A stretch of DNA of 33,216 nt from an uncultured Candidatus Saccharibacteria bacterium (GTDB taxonomy: Bacteria; Patescibacteriota; Saccharimonadia; Saccharimonadales; Saccharimonadaceae). A program made the translations under genes and the position numbers. Shown in pieces: positions 21,800 through 29,950 of this stretch. Below the pieces are notes generated by a model that saw nothing but the letters and a program-made list of their open reading frames with translations, was not told the origin of the DNA and made no database searches. Position 1 is the first letter of the stretch. Each line of letters begins with the position of its first letter. The stretch lies in assembly GCA_938017675.1 (NCBI GenBank), contig CALIJB010000002.1, forward strand, positions 1 to 33,216. Direction: 5' to 3'.

Positions 21800-24199
21800 T
21801 TAATTTGTTTGCCCGTGCCAGGCTTCCTCTTTTGCCTCGTCTAGTCCGCGTGCTGCTGGCCACACCCAGGCGTCAATTTCTGGCAAGTCAACGCCGTTAG
21901 CCTTGATATAAGCAGTATTCTCATCAATCTTACCTTGGTAAATCGAAGCTAAGTGCTCGGCCTCCTCAAACGGAACGACGCCATTGCGGCCCAGCTGGCG
22001 GAATGCAGCAATTGCCAAATCATAGCGGCTGGTTTCATTGCGAACATGCATGTCAAACGGCGTGGTCGTCGACCCAATCTCTTTGTAACCGCGAATATCG
22101 AAGCGCGTCGAATCAACAGCATAGTTAAAGAGAATCGATTTGACTGTCTGCGGATAGCCATGGAAATTGAAGATAACTGGCTTGTCGTCAGTAAATACCT
22201 TGTCAAAGAACTTTTGGTCGGCAACGCGACGCAACGTACCAAAGCCAACAGTAGTCAGACTCGAAACGTTAACGCAGCGAATTTTAGCGTTCGGGCAATG
22301 CGTTTTGACAATATCAATAGCTGCCATAGTTTCTTTGGTCGGATAATCGCCGCAAGCGGCCATAACTAGATCAGGATATTCATCGCTAGCAAAATCCCAA
22401 ACCATCAGACCAGCATCGACCTGCTGGCGAGCGAGTTCTGGCGACAGCCAGCGCGGCTCGAGAGTCTTACCGGCCACCAGCGCGTTAATCTGGCGAACGC
22501 TCGATAACATATGCTCTAAGCAAACTAGCGTGACATTACCGTCCGATGGGAAGTAAACATCACTGAAGTTACTCTGGCGGCGTAAAATATCGTCGATAAA
22601 GCCAGGGTTCTGATGACTAAAACCGTTATGGTCTTGGCGCCAGCCGCTCGAAGTTAGTATATAGTTAATACTAGGTATAGTACCGCGCCATTCGACGTTA
22701 CGGCTTTGGGTGAGAAACTTAGCATACTGGTCAACCATGCTGCCGACGACTTGCAAAAATGCTTCATAACTAGCGAATATAGCGTGGCGGCCTGTTAGTA
22801 CGTAGCCTTGCATTAAGCCTTGCATATTGTGTTCGGACAACATTTCCATGACTCGGCCATCACGCGACAGATCCTTATCCCACTCCATGATCGGCCATTG
22901 CCAACTGCGGCTAGTAGCCTGGAATATCTCGTCAAGCTTGTTGGAATAAGTTTCGTCTGGACTCATGAAACGGAAGTTCTTACTCTCGGCGTTGAGACGA
23001 AAGACCTCGGTCAAGTAAGCGCCAGCCCGGCGCATACTGCTAGAGCCAATAGTGCCAGGGATTTCGGCGTCTTCAGCGAACTGCTCGACGTCTGGCAGCA
23101 CCAGCGGCTGATAAACAGTTGCGCCGCCACGAGCATGCGGCGACATACCCAAGCGCTTCTCTAGCTGTTCAGGCAAGATATCCTTGACAAAATCACCAAA
23201 ACCTGTCGTTTCGTTGAATAGCTCGTCAAACTTATAACTCTTGAGCCATTGATTCAAGATTTTGAGCTGCTCGGGGTCGGATTTCGCTTCGCTAAGCACT
23301 GTCTGGTGCGCTAGGCAGTTACCTTCAATTTTGTTGCCTTCGACAAATTTCGGTCCGGTCCACCCCTTTAGAGTGCGCATAATAATCATCGGCATGCGCG
23401 GCGCTTCCGTGTTCGTACTAGCACGAATCTCGGCAACCAAATTGTGCGCCCACTCAAGCGCGTTTGCCATTTCGTCGTGCGGATCGACGCCGTCTTTTGT
23501 AGCGTCAACAATGCGCGGCTCATAACCGTAGCCGCTGAAGAGCGTCATCAGTTCGTAATTACTCATTCGGCCGAAAACAGTCGGCGCCGAAATCTTATAA
23601 CCGTTGAGGTGAAGAATTGGTAATACAACACCATCTTTGCGCGGGTTAAGCAACTTATTGAGATGCCAAGCGCCAGCCGTCGGCCCAGTTTCGGCTTCAC
23701 CGTCACCGACCAAACAAGCTACCGTCAAATCAGGATTATCCATCGCTGCACCATAACTAGTGCTGAGCGCGTAACCAAGTTCACCACCCTCGAGGATTAC
23801 GCCCGGCGTCTCGGGATTAGAATGGCTCGGAAAACCGTACGGCCAGCTAAATTCGCGGCATAGTTTGCGAATACCATCCAGGTTAGTCTCCATCGACGGA
23901 TCAAAATTAGCAAGCGTACCTTCCAAAAACAGATTAGCTTGCAGTGCCGGGAAGCCATGCCCCGGCCCCAGCACAAACATCATATCCTTATTATGTTTCT
24001 TGGCCGAATAGCTGAGATGCGCGTAAGCAAAGTTAATACCTGGCCCGCTTCCCCAGTGTCCGAGAATCCGCGATTTGATATCGTCAAAAGTTAATTCCTT
24101 TTTCAGCAGATGATTCTCTGCCAAAAATATTTGCCCCACCGTCAGATAGTCTGCCGCACGCAAATATTGCTTTATCGAGTGTTTTTCGTGTGCATTCAT
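21800..24199 (-). CDS. xfp: Xylulose-5-P/fructose-6-P phosphoketolase
   Basis: A TPP-dependent enzyme that splits xylulose-5-P (and often fructose-6-P) with phosphate to acetyl-P plus glyceraldehyde-3-P (or erythrose-4-P). The 799-residue length is typical. Landmarks: LGHWGSGPGINFAYAHL (46-62), LGPGHGFPALQANLFLEG (77-94), the TPP-diphosphate/Mg motif GDGEAETGPTAGAWHLNK (165-182), HLNGYKISAPTVFGR, and in the C-terminal half GYVLTGRHAIFASYEAF and GWRQDHNGFSHQNPGF. With ackA downstream, the pair forms a complete acetyl-P to ATP module. TATAAT lies 8 bases before the ATG. Confidence 0.97.
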   Translation of the reverse strand: MNAHEKHSIKQYLRAADYLTVGQIFLAENHLLKKELTFDDIKSRILGHWGSGPGINFAYAHLSYSAKKHNKDMMFVLGPGHGFPALQANLFLEGTLANFDPSMETNLDGIRKLCREFSWPYGFPSHSNPETPGVILEGGELGYALSTSYGAAMDNPDLTVACLVGDGEAETGPTAGAWHLNKLLNPRKDGVVLPILHLNGYKISAPTVFGRMSNYELMTLFSGYGYEPRIVDATKDGVDPHDEMANALEWAHNLVAEIRASTNTEAPRMPMIIMRTLKGWTGPKFVEGNKIEGNCLAHQTVLSEAKSDPEQLKILNQWLKSYKFDELFNETTGFGDFVKDILPEQLEKRLGMSPHARGGATVYQPLVLPDVEQFAEDAEIPGTIGSSSMRRAGAYLTEVFRLNAESKNFRFMSPDETYSNKLDEIFQATSRSWQWPIMEWDKDLSRDGRVMEMLSEHNMQGLMQGYVLTGRHAIFASYEAFLQVVGSMVDQYAKFLTQSRNVEWRGTIPSINYILTSSGWRQDHNGFSHQNPGFIDDILRRQSNFSDVYFPSDGNVTLVCLEHMLSSVRQINALVAGKTLEPRWLSPELARQQVDAGLMVWDFASDEYPDLVMAACGDYPTKETMAAIDIVKTHCPNAKIRCVNVSSLTTVGFGTLRRVADQKFFDKVFTDDKPVIFNFHGYPQTVKSILFNYAVDSTRFDIRGYKEIGSTTTPFDMHVRNETSRYDLAIAAFRQLGRNGVVPFEEAEHLASIYQGKIDENTAYIKANGVDLPEIDAWVWPAARGLDEAKEEAWHGQTN

Positions 24200-24207
24200 A
24201 ACTTTAT

Positions 24208-24213
24208 ATTATA
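24208..24213 (-). promoter_or_regulatory. -10 box of xfp-ackA (leaderless type)
   Basis: TATAAT on the minus strand, 8 bases before the xfp ATG. No Shine-Dalgarno is present. Confidence 0.55.
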
Positions 24214-24258
24214 AAGGTTATGGTAAATATTGCCAACTGATTAGCCGCTTTTTCGTGG

Positions 24259-24264
24259 TAAAAT
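24259..24264 (+). promoter_or_regulatory. Extended -10 box of the Erm-like gene (leaderless type)
   Basis: TGG-TAAAAT on the plus strand, 6 bases before the ATG at 24271. No -35 of note and no RBS. Confidence 0.5.
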
Positions 24265-24270
24265 CACATT

Positions 24271-25002
24271 ATGAGACGCCAAGTCGCCACCCATTCGCAG
24301 CATTTTTTGCGTAATCCGTGCTTGATTGCCGAGCTAATAGGTCACAGCAACATACGTCGCGGCGATTTGGTAATAGATATCGGCGCTGGCAGCGGCGCCA
24401 TTACGGCAGTGTTAGCACGCCGATGCCAGCAAGTTTTAGCATACGAAAACGAACCAGGTATTCTCAACAAACTACAGCAAAATATGCGCCGGCACAAAAA
24501 CGTCAAAGTAATAGCACAAGATTTTCTGCAAGCGAAATTACCAGATGAACCATACAAAGTTTTTGCTAATATTCCCTTTCACTTGAGCGCCGACATAGTA
24601 CGCAAATTGACTAGCAACAACGAGATGCACGCACCGCGATCAATTTACCTAATCGTCCAAAAGCAATTCGCGCAAAAAATAGTACCGAGCGACTGGCACT
24701 TTACCTCTAAATTAGGCACACAACTAGCTCCATGGTGGCAGACACGAATCCGCCGACCGCTACGCCGCACAGATTTCACACCGCCGCCAGCAGTCGATAC
24801 CGTACTGCTAGAACTGAAGCCGCAGTCCGAGCCGCTCCTATCTACATTAGAACGCGACAAGTACCAAAGTTTCGTCGCGAAATGCTACGCTTCGCAAAAA
24901 GTCTTTGCTACCATACCGCGCGCCGAAGCCGGCATCAACCCTGAACGCAAACCGTCAGAATTGACCCCCGAGGAATGGGTGCGGCTGTATTCTATGTCGT
25001 AA
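24271..25002 (+). CDS. Erm-like rRNA adenine N6-methyltransferase
   Basis: A 243-residue SAM-dependent adenine methyltransferase of the KsgA/Erm family. Motifs: HSQHFLRNPCLIAELI (8-23), VIDIGAGSGAIT (34-45), LAYENEP (56-62), AQDFLQ (82-87), the catalytic FANIPFHLSADIVRKL (98-113), SIYLIVQKQFAQK, and RRTDFTPPPAVDTVLLELKP. The NIPFHLS core followed by IYLIVQKQF resembles Erm (23S rRNA A2058) more than KsgA, as does the C-terminal ELTPEEWVRLYSM. Erm activity gives macrolide, lincosamide and streptogramin B resistance. A KsgA-like housekeeping role on 16S rRNA remains possible if the genome has no other copy. No leader peptide of the erm attenuation type is seen. Confidence 0.85.
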   Translation: MRRQVATHSQHFLRNPCLIAELIGHSNIRRGDLVIDIGAGSGAITAVLARRCQQVLAYENEPGILNKLQQNMRRHKNVKVIAQDFLQAKLPDEPYKVFANIPFHLSADIVRKLTSNNEMHAPRSIYLIVQKQFAQKIVPSDWHFTSKLGTQLAPWWQTRIRRPLRRTDFTPPPAVDTVLLELKPQSEPLLSTLERDKYQSFVAKCYASQKVFATIPRAEAGINPERKPSELTPEEWVRLYSMS

Positions 25003-25018
25003 TTTCCATATCGTTGAT

Positions 25019-25047
25019 GAGCGTGGTATAATACTTGTTGCACGCTC
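25019..25047 (+). promoter_or_regulatory. tRNA-Gln promoter with flanking inverted repeat
   Basis: Extended -10 TGG-TATAAT (25027-25032) lies between the arms of a perfect 7-bp inverted repeat, GAGCGTG (25019-25025) and CACGCTC (25041-25047). The -35 region is weak. Confidence 0.5.
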
Positions 25048-25056
25048 GTTTATTAG

Positions 25057-25131
25057 TGGGTCGTCGCCAAGTGGTAAGGCACTGGGTTTTGGTCCCAGCA
25101 TTCGCAGGTTCGAATCCTGCCGACCCAGCCA
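25057..25131 (+). tRNA. tRNA-Gln (anticodon TTG), CCA encoded
   Basis: A full cloverleaf can be drawn: acceptor TGGGTCG/CGACCCA, D arm with CCAAGTGGTAAGG, anticodon stem CTGGG/CCCAG with loop TTTTGGT (anticodon TTG, reading CAA), short variable loop, T arm GCAGG-TTCGAAT-CCTGC, discriminator G and genomic CCA. No intron. It follows the Erm-like gene on the same strand. Confidence 0.97.
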
Positions 25132-25152
25132 AATTATGCAAACGAAAATATC

Positions 25153-25193
25153 ATAAACCGCTCAAATCTGGACAACCTAAGCGGTTTATTTTT
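25153..25193 (+). terminator. Terminator after tRNA-Gln
   Basis: A 10-bp perfect stem ATAAACCGCT with its complement, loop of 17, then ATTTTT. It lies about 20 bases after the tRNA. Confidence 0.8.
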
Positions 25194-25265
25194 ATGAATC
25201 GTATCAACATTTAGCAAATTCATAGTTTGCTTTGTTTTATTGACGCCACCCCCAAATACCATTAG

Positions 25266-25271
25266 TATAAT
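25266..25271 (+). promoter_or_regulatory. -10 box of the SulP-like gene (leaderless type)
   Basis: TATAAT 4 bases before the ATG at 25276. A TTGACG lies at 25240-25245, but the spacer of 20 is long. The box decides the start against an earlier in-frame ATG. Confidence 0.5.
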
Positions 25272-25275
25272 AAAT

Positions 25276-27315
25276 ATGCGAAAAGTGTCTCTGCCGAGCA
25301 TATTGCGGTACAAGAAATCTTACTTGCGGCATGATATCATAACGGCGTTGTTGATAGCCGTCGTGAATGTTCCCAATGCGTTGGCTTTTTCGGTAATTGT
25401 CGGACTACCGCCCGAGACTGGTTTATATACAACAATTATTGGTGCGCTAGTATTTGGGTTATTGGGGTATTCACATCGATTAGTGGTTGGCGCAGATTCA
25501 GCGACGGCCATTCTGCTGGCGTCAGGCGCAGTGCTAGTGGCGCAAACAGGTACGCCAGAATATGTTAATACAATCGCAGCGATGACGTTGCTATCAGGTG
25601 TTCTACTACTATTGTTGGGGTTATTCAAATTTGGCTTTTTGGCAGATCTGGTATCGCGACCAGTGATGATTGGCTTTATGGCAGGCGTAGGAGTACAACT
25701 AATTGTTACACAGATACCAGCTCTACTAGGCTTGAAAGCATCAGGCGGTTTCTGGAGTCATTTAGCGTCAATTACCGCGCAAGCTGGTTCAATCAACTGG
25801 ATGACCGCTACGCTAGCACTCTTGGTGCTAGGTGTAGTGTTGTTTTGGCGATCATCGCGAATACCGAGCGAGCTAATCGGTATTGCTATGGCCGTAATAT
25901 TTGCAATAGTATTTCATGTCGATGCGTACGGCGTAGAGTTTTTAGGTTCGCTGCCAAGCAACATACCAAACTTAATAGTGCCCACAGTGTCGCTCGAGAT
26001 GCTAAATACAATTATGCCAACCGTATTATCAATTGTGCTCGTAGTACTAGTCCAGAGTTCTATGACAGCGCGTTCCATTGGTAGCGAGCACGACGATAAA
26101 ATCCAGACCAACCAAGATACGGCAGCCCTTGGAATAGCTAATATTGCTTCAGCTCTATTCCACGGCTATACCGTTAGTGCCTCGCCGCCGCGCAGCCAGT
26201 TAGCCGACTCGCTGGGTATGCGTTCGCAATTGAGCGGTATTGTTGCCAGCTTAGCAATGATGACGCTGATCATTTTTGGCGGTACTTTGTTACACTACGT
26301 GCCGCTAGCAGCACTAGCAGCGATAGTCTGTACGGCAGGTTTACGCTTAATCCGTTTTCGTGAATTGCACTATTTGTGGGCTGTCCATCATGAGGAGTTT
26401 ATGATCGCGCTAGTTGCTTTAGCTTGTACGGTACTATTCGGTGTACAGTTAGGTATTTTGGTAGCGGTAGCAGCCTCGCTGATGGAGCGATTGCGTCGGC
26501 AGTACCACCCTGATGACGCTGTGCTACTGCGCGATGGCGAGCTGTCATCATGGGCGGCTGATCGGGTAAAAGATAAGATAAGCTCTTTGCCAAAAGATAC
26601 ATTAGTTTATGCATTCGGCGAATCGCTTTTTTTCGAGAATATTAATTATTTCGCTGAACGGTTACGGCGAGCTATTCATCGCGCTAAACATCCAGTAACA
26701 TATGTGGTGATTGACGCTGGAGCGATTGACGATATCGACTATACAGCGGTTGAAGCGCTCAAACATTTGTACCGCGAGCTTGGCGAAGATGGTATCGCGA
26801 TTGCTTTTGCGCACGTGTCACCGGGATTGCGCAGCCAGTTTGATATCTATGGCATTACCGATATAATTGGCAGCCGCAACATTTACACAACATTGTCTCT
26901 GGCATTGGCGCATCAGAAACAGGCTTCGGCAATTGAAATGATCAGAGACCTTAAAATCGCTAGCGATTCGTATATCGTGGTCGGCGGTGCCGTGCTTGAT
27001 ATGATGTATTTGCGCGATACACCTAATGTTGATTTAGTAGTATCGCGCGAAGTTTATAACCGTTTCGCGAGTAAGAAACATTGGCGTGAGGTGACACTAA
27101 CTAGCGGCAAGCGAATTTTGGTACATGAACAATACAATCTGCTAAAAAGTTGGATGGGTAATTCCTTGACAGCATTACAGCGAGATATGCAAACCATCGA
27201 TGGGATACCCGTGGTCTCGACCGACCGGCTGATTGCTGCCAAACGAAAGATGGCTCGTCGTAAAGATTTAGCTGATTTAGAGCTATTGCGTGGACATATC
27301 AAGCGCCGGAATTAA
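25276..27315 (+). CDS. SulP-family anion transporter with STAS and extra nucleotidyltransferase-like domain
   Basis: A 679-residue SulP/SLC26 protein. The membrane part (about 15-420) shows the family opening RHDIITALLIAVVNVPNALAFSVIVGLPPETGLYTTIIGALVFGLLGYS, then VGADSATAILLASG. A STAS domain follows (about 441-549: YAFGESLFFENINYFAERLRRAI, YVVIDAGAIDDIDYTAVEALKHL). Past the STAS domain are about 130 further residues with SYIVVGGAVLDMMYLRDTPNVDLVVSREVYNRF and DGIPVVSTDRLIAAKRKMARRKDLADLELL. That layout recalls AbiEii/MNT-type nucleotidyltransferase folds (GG...R.T.DxD...K..R.KD..D), here with NVD in place of DxD. The anion carried is unknown (sulfate, bicarbonate or other). Its stop codon overlaps that of the convergent P-ATPase by two bases. 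Confidence 0.88.
   Translation: MRKVSLPSILRYKKSYLRHDIITALLIAVVNVPNALAFSVIVGLPPETGLYTTIIGALVFGLLGYSHRLVVGADSATAILLASGAVLVAQTGTPEYVNTIAAMTLLSGVLLLLLGLFKFGFLADLVSRPVMIGFMAGVGVQLIVTQIPALLGLKASGGFWSHLASITAQAGSINWMTATLALLVLGVVLFWRSSRIPSELIGIAMAVIFAIVFHVDAYGVEFLGSLPSNIPNLIVPTVSLEMLNTIMPTVLSIVLVVLVQSSMTARSIGSEHDDKIQTNQDTAALGIANIASALFHGYTVSASPPRSQLADSLGMRSQLSGIVASLAMMTLIIFGGTLLHYVPLAALAAIVCTAGLRLIRFRELHYLWAVHHEEFMIALVALACTVLFGVQLGILVAVAASLMERLRRQYHPDDAVLLRDGELSSWAADRVKDKISSLPKDTLVYAFGESLFFENINYFAERLRRAIHRAKHPVTYVVIDAGAIDDIDYTAVEALKHLYRELGEDGIAIAFAHVSPGLRSQFDIYGITDIIGSRNIYTTLSLALAHQKQASAIEMIRDLKIASDSYIVVGGAVLDMMYLRDTPNVDLVVSREVYNRFASKKHWREVTLTSGKRILVHEQYNLLKSWMGNSLTALQRDMQTIDGIPVVSTDRLIAAKRKMARRKDLADLELLRGHIKRRN
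26923..27312 (+). other. C-terminal nucleotidyltransferase-like domain of the SulP protein
   Basis: Residues 550-679. GGAV (570-573), RDTPNVDLVV (580-589) and KMARRKDLADLELL (660 onward; K663, D664 and D667) match the outline of small MNT/AbiEii-like nucleotidyltransferase domains. The first Asp of the metal-binding DxD reads Asn, so it may be a non-catalytic binding or sensor module. This is a remote resemblance judged by eye. Confidence 0.5.
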
Positions 27316-29897
27316 TTAGCAAACTTTTTATTTTTCTTGAGCGGCCGTTTAAGACGCTTGGTAATTCGCTGAAGATTCGGTCGCTTACCAAAGAACTTTC
27401 GCCCTACCCATTTATGCAGTTCAATCAAGACGATAGGTATAATGATAGCAGAGACAGTCACTAAGAGAAGATGCATGTTGTCTACTGGCGTAATATGCAG
27501 CAACCGTCCAAGCGGCGTAGCCAGGGCGGCAATCTGCAGCGTGACAGCGATGATTAGTCCAACAATGAAAGGTGCGTTCCGCTTGCGCAGACGACCGATC
27601 AATGATTCGTAATCACTGCGCGCCTCGATGGCGCTAGCCCACTGTGCGGTTACCAGCGAGCAAAAAGCAATCGTCCGAGCATAGTCAGCACCAAAGCGTT
27701 GATTGAAATAAATATAGAATCCCAGCGTCATTGATGACATAATTATGGCAATCAACAATATTCGCGAAGTCATAAATTTACTGAGTAGCGGCGCGTTAGC
27801 GCGTTTTGGCTTCTCTAGCATATTCCGAGGCTCGCCCGGCTCCAGTCCAATCGGAATTACCATGGCGCTATCAGTGACTAAATTAACCCATAAAATCTGC
27901 ACAGGCGCCAGCGGCAGCGGTAAACCGGAAATCAACGCGCTCAGCGATACGATAACTTCGCCGAGATTAGTAGCCAACAGATACGTTACCATGCGCTTAA
28001 TATTGGCGTAAACAGTCCTGCCTTCGTGAATAGCCGAAACAATTGAGCGAAAATTATTATCAAGCAAGATAATATCGCCTGCATCTTTGGCAATTTGTGC
28101 CCCTGCCCCCATAGCGACACCAACATGAGAATTAGTCAGCGCCGGAATGTCATTGACACCGTCGCCAGTCATGGCAGTGATATTATCACGCTTGAGTACT
28201 TCAAGGATGCGATGCTTATGCTCGGGCAAAACGCGCGCGCAAACACGGATAGTACGCAACCTTTCAGCTAGTTCGTCGTCAGATAATGTAATAATCTGCC
28301 GGCTATCAAATACTTGGTTGCGATGCTCGACTAAGCCAAGTTGCTTACCGATATGATAAGCTGTCTCGAAGTGGTCGCCGGTGACCATGCGTACGCTGAT
28401 GCCAGCGGCTTGCGCGCGAGCAATGGCGCCTTTGGCTTCTGGCCGCAGTGTATCTGCCACACCTACAAAACCATCAAAAACCAGCGGCGTATTATCTGGA
28501 ATGTTTTCAAGCGAATCAATTGGTTTACTGAGCGACGCATGCGCTAGCGCAATTACCCGGAAACCAAGTCCAGTCAGATGATGCAATTCAACTAAAGCTT
28601 TCTCGCGTTCGCCTTCGGTGATATCGCAATGGTCAACGATTTTCTCTGGCGCACCTTTGACAGCTAGAGCATACTTAGCGCCATCATGTCGCAAATTGCC
28701 GCTCATTGCCATTGAATGCTCAAATGTAAATTCCCGCAAAGGCTGGCCGAGTTTGGGAGCCGCTTCGGACGAGTTAATGAACGAAGCGAAAGCTTTATCA
28801 AGCGGATCAGCAGTTTTTCTCTTGTTTAATAGAATACTAGCAGCAAGTGTCTGCAAAATACGTTTTTCGTTGTGGCGCGGGTGCCAAATTTCTTGAACCG
28901 ATAATTTGTTGCGCGTTAGCGTGCCAGTTTTGTCGGTGGCAATAGTAGTGATGGCGCCGATTGACTCGATTGAACCCATAGTTCGCACCAATGCTTTACG
29001 GCGAGCCATCCGACGCATTGCTAATACCAAAATGACTGATATAGCAATTGGTAAGTTCTCGGGCACTGCACTGACACTGAGAGCAATCACAAAGCGCAAT
29101 GCTTCGCTCCACTCAACACCGCGAGCTAGCGCCAACCAAAAAGCAAACAAAGCAATGCCTAGAATAACAGCCACTATACGCGTGATAAGACTATCGATTT
29201 TCTGCTGTACAGGATTGACATTATGGTCGCCAGACGATAAATCGCTCAAACGGCCAAATTCGGTATCGTTCGCAGTAGCGGTTACTATCGCCATGGCAGT
29301 ACCGCCAACGACAAATGAACCTTGAAAAACCATGTTGGATTGTTCGTAAATTTCGCGGTCGCTCGGCAGGACAACGCAAGTTTTTTCGATTGGTAGCGAC
29401 TCGCCGGTTAATTGCGATTCATCAACACGAAAAGAGCGCGCCTCTAGCATGCGGGCATCAGCAGGAATTTTATCGCCCTCATCAAGGATTATCACGTCGC
29501 CTGGAACTAACAGTGTCGCAGCGATCATCTCACGCCGCCCTTTTCGCAATACCTCGACTTCAGCCACAGACTGTTTTTGCAGCGATCGCAAAATCCGCTC
29601 AGTCGAAAACCGTTGCACATAATAAATAATCGCGTTCACCGCCATGATAAAAATAATCAATCCAGCATCAAAATACGACTTGTGCCACAAACTAACAATT
29701 GCCGCCACTATCAGCACTGTTATAAAAACCGACTTGAACGGCTCAACAATTTTACGCCAAAGCGGGTCAGACTTAACTTTGATCGTGTTTAAGCCGTAGT
29801 GACGCAACCGCTCATCGCTCTCAATATCGGATAAGCCTTTAGTGGTTGACTCAAGTTCAACTAGTGTTTCTTTGATGGTTTTATCGTAAAAAGCCAT
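27312..29897 (-). CDS. P-type cation ATPase, probably a Ca2+ pump
   Basis: An 861-residue P2-type ATPase with ten helices. Visible: the actuator loop TGES (164-167), the phosphorylation site DKTGTLT (322-328), the KGAPE nucleotide site, TGDGVNDIPAL and, in the membrane, PENLP in M4 (279-283, usually PEGLP), TNLGEVIVSLSALISG in M5 and VNLVTD in M6. The acidic and amide residues that bind calcium in SERCA (E in PExLP, N and E in M5, N and D in M6) are all kept, which favours Ca2+ over Na+/K+. I use the ATG at 29897, which follows TATAAT by 6 bases; the frame continues 11 codons upstream through that promoter. Confidence 0.92.
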   Translation of the reverse strand: MAFYDKTIKETLVELESTTKGLSDIESDERLRHYGLNTIKVKSDPLWRKIVEPFKSVFITVLIVAAIVSLWHKSYFDAGLIIFIMAVNAIIYYVQRFSTERILRSLQKQSVAEVEVLRKGRREMIAATLLVPGDVIILDEGDKIPADARMLEARSFRVDESQLTGESLPIEKTCVVLPSDREIYEQSNMVFQGSFVVGGTAMAIVTATANDTEFGRLSDLSSGDHNVNPVQQKIDSLITRIVAVILGIALFAFWLALARGVEWSEALRFVIALSVSAVPENLPIAISVILVLAMRRMARRKALVRTMGSIESIGAITTIATDKTGTLTRNKLSVQEIWHPRHNEKRILQTLAASILLNKRKTADPLDKAFASFINSSEAAPKLGQPLREFTFEHSMAMSGNLRHDGAKYALAVKGAPEKIVDHCDITEGEREKALVELHHLTGLGFRVIALAHASLSKPIDSLENIPDNTPLVFDGFVGVADTLRPEAKGAIARAQAAGISVRMVTGDHFETAYHIGKQLGLVEHRNQVFDSRQIITLSDDELAERLRTIRVCARVLPEHKHRILEVLKRDNITAMTGDGVNDIPALTNSHVGVAMGAGAQIAKDAGDIILLDNNFRSIVSAIHEGRTVYANIKRMVTYLLATNLGEVIVSLSALISGLPLPLAPVQILWVNLVTDSAMVIPIGLEPGEPRNMLEKPKRANAPLLSKFMTSRILLIAIIMSSMTLGFYIYFNQRFGADYARTIAFCSLVTAQWASAIEARSDYESLIGRLRKRNAPFIVGLIIAVTLQIAALATPLGRLLHITPVDNMHLLLVTVSAIIIPIVLIELHKWVGRKFFGKRPNLQRITKRLKRPLKKNKKFAN

Positions 29898-29903
29898 AAG
29901 CAC

Positions 29904-29909
29904 ATTATA
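29904..29909 (-). promoter_or_regulatory. Extended -10 box of the P-ATPase (leaderless type)
   Basis: TGC-TATAAT on the minus strand, 6 bases before the ATG at 29897. It forms a divergent pair with the promoter of the 29951 gene in a 53-base space. Confidence 0.6.
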
Positions 29910-29938
29910 GCAAATTTTAGTTTTTAACAATAAAGCGC

Positions 29939-29944
29939 TATACT
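29939..29944 (+). promoter_or_regulatory. -10 box of the AI-2E family gene (leaderless type)
   Basis: TATACT on the plus strand, 6 bases before the ATG at 29951. No Shine-Dalgarno is present. Confidence 0.55.
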
Positions 29945-29950
29945 AAAAAT

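Noticed and set aside
21953..22369. 138-codon plus-strand frame inside the phosphoketolase
   Set aside because: Antisense shadow of a strongly conserved gene, with no start signals.
27312..29930. Eleven extra N-terminal codons for the P-ATPase
   Set aside because: They run through the TATAAT box; the ATG at 29897 fits both the family N-terminus and the promoter.
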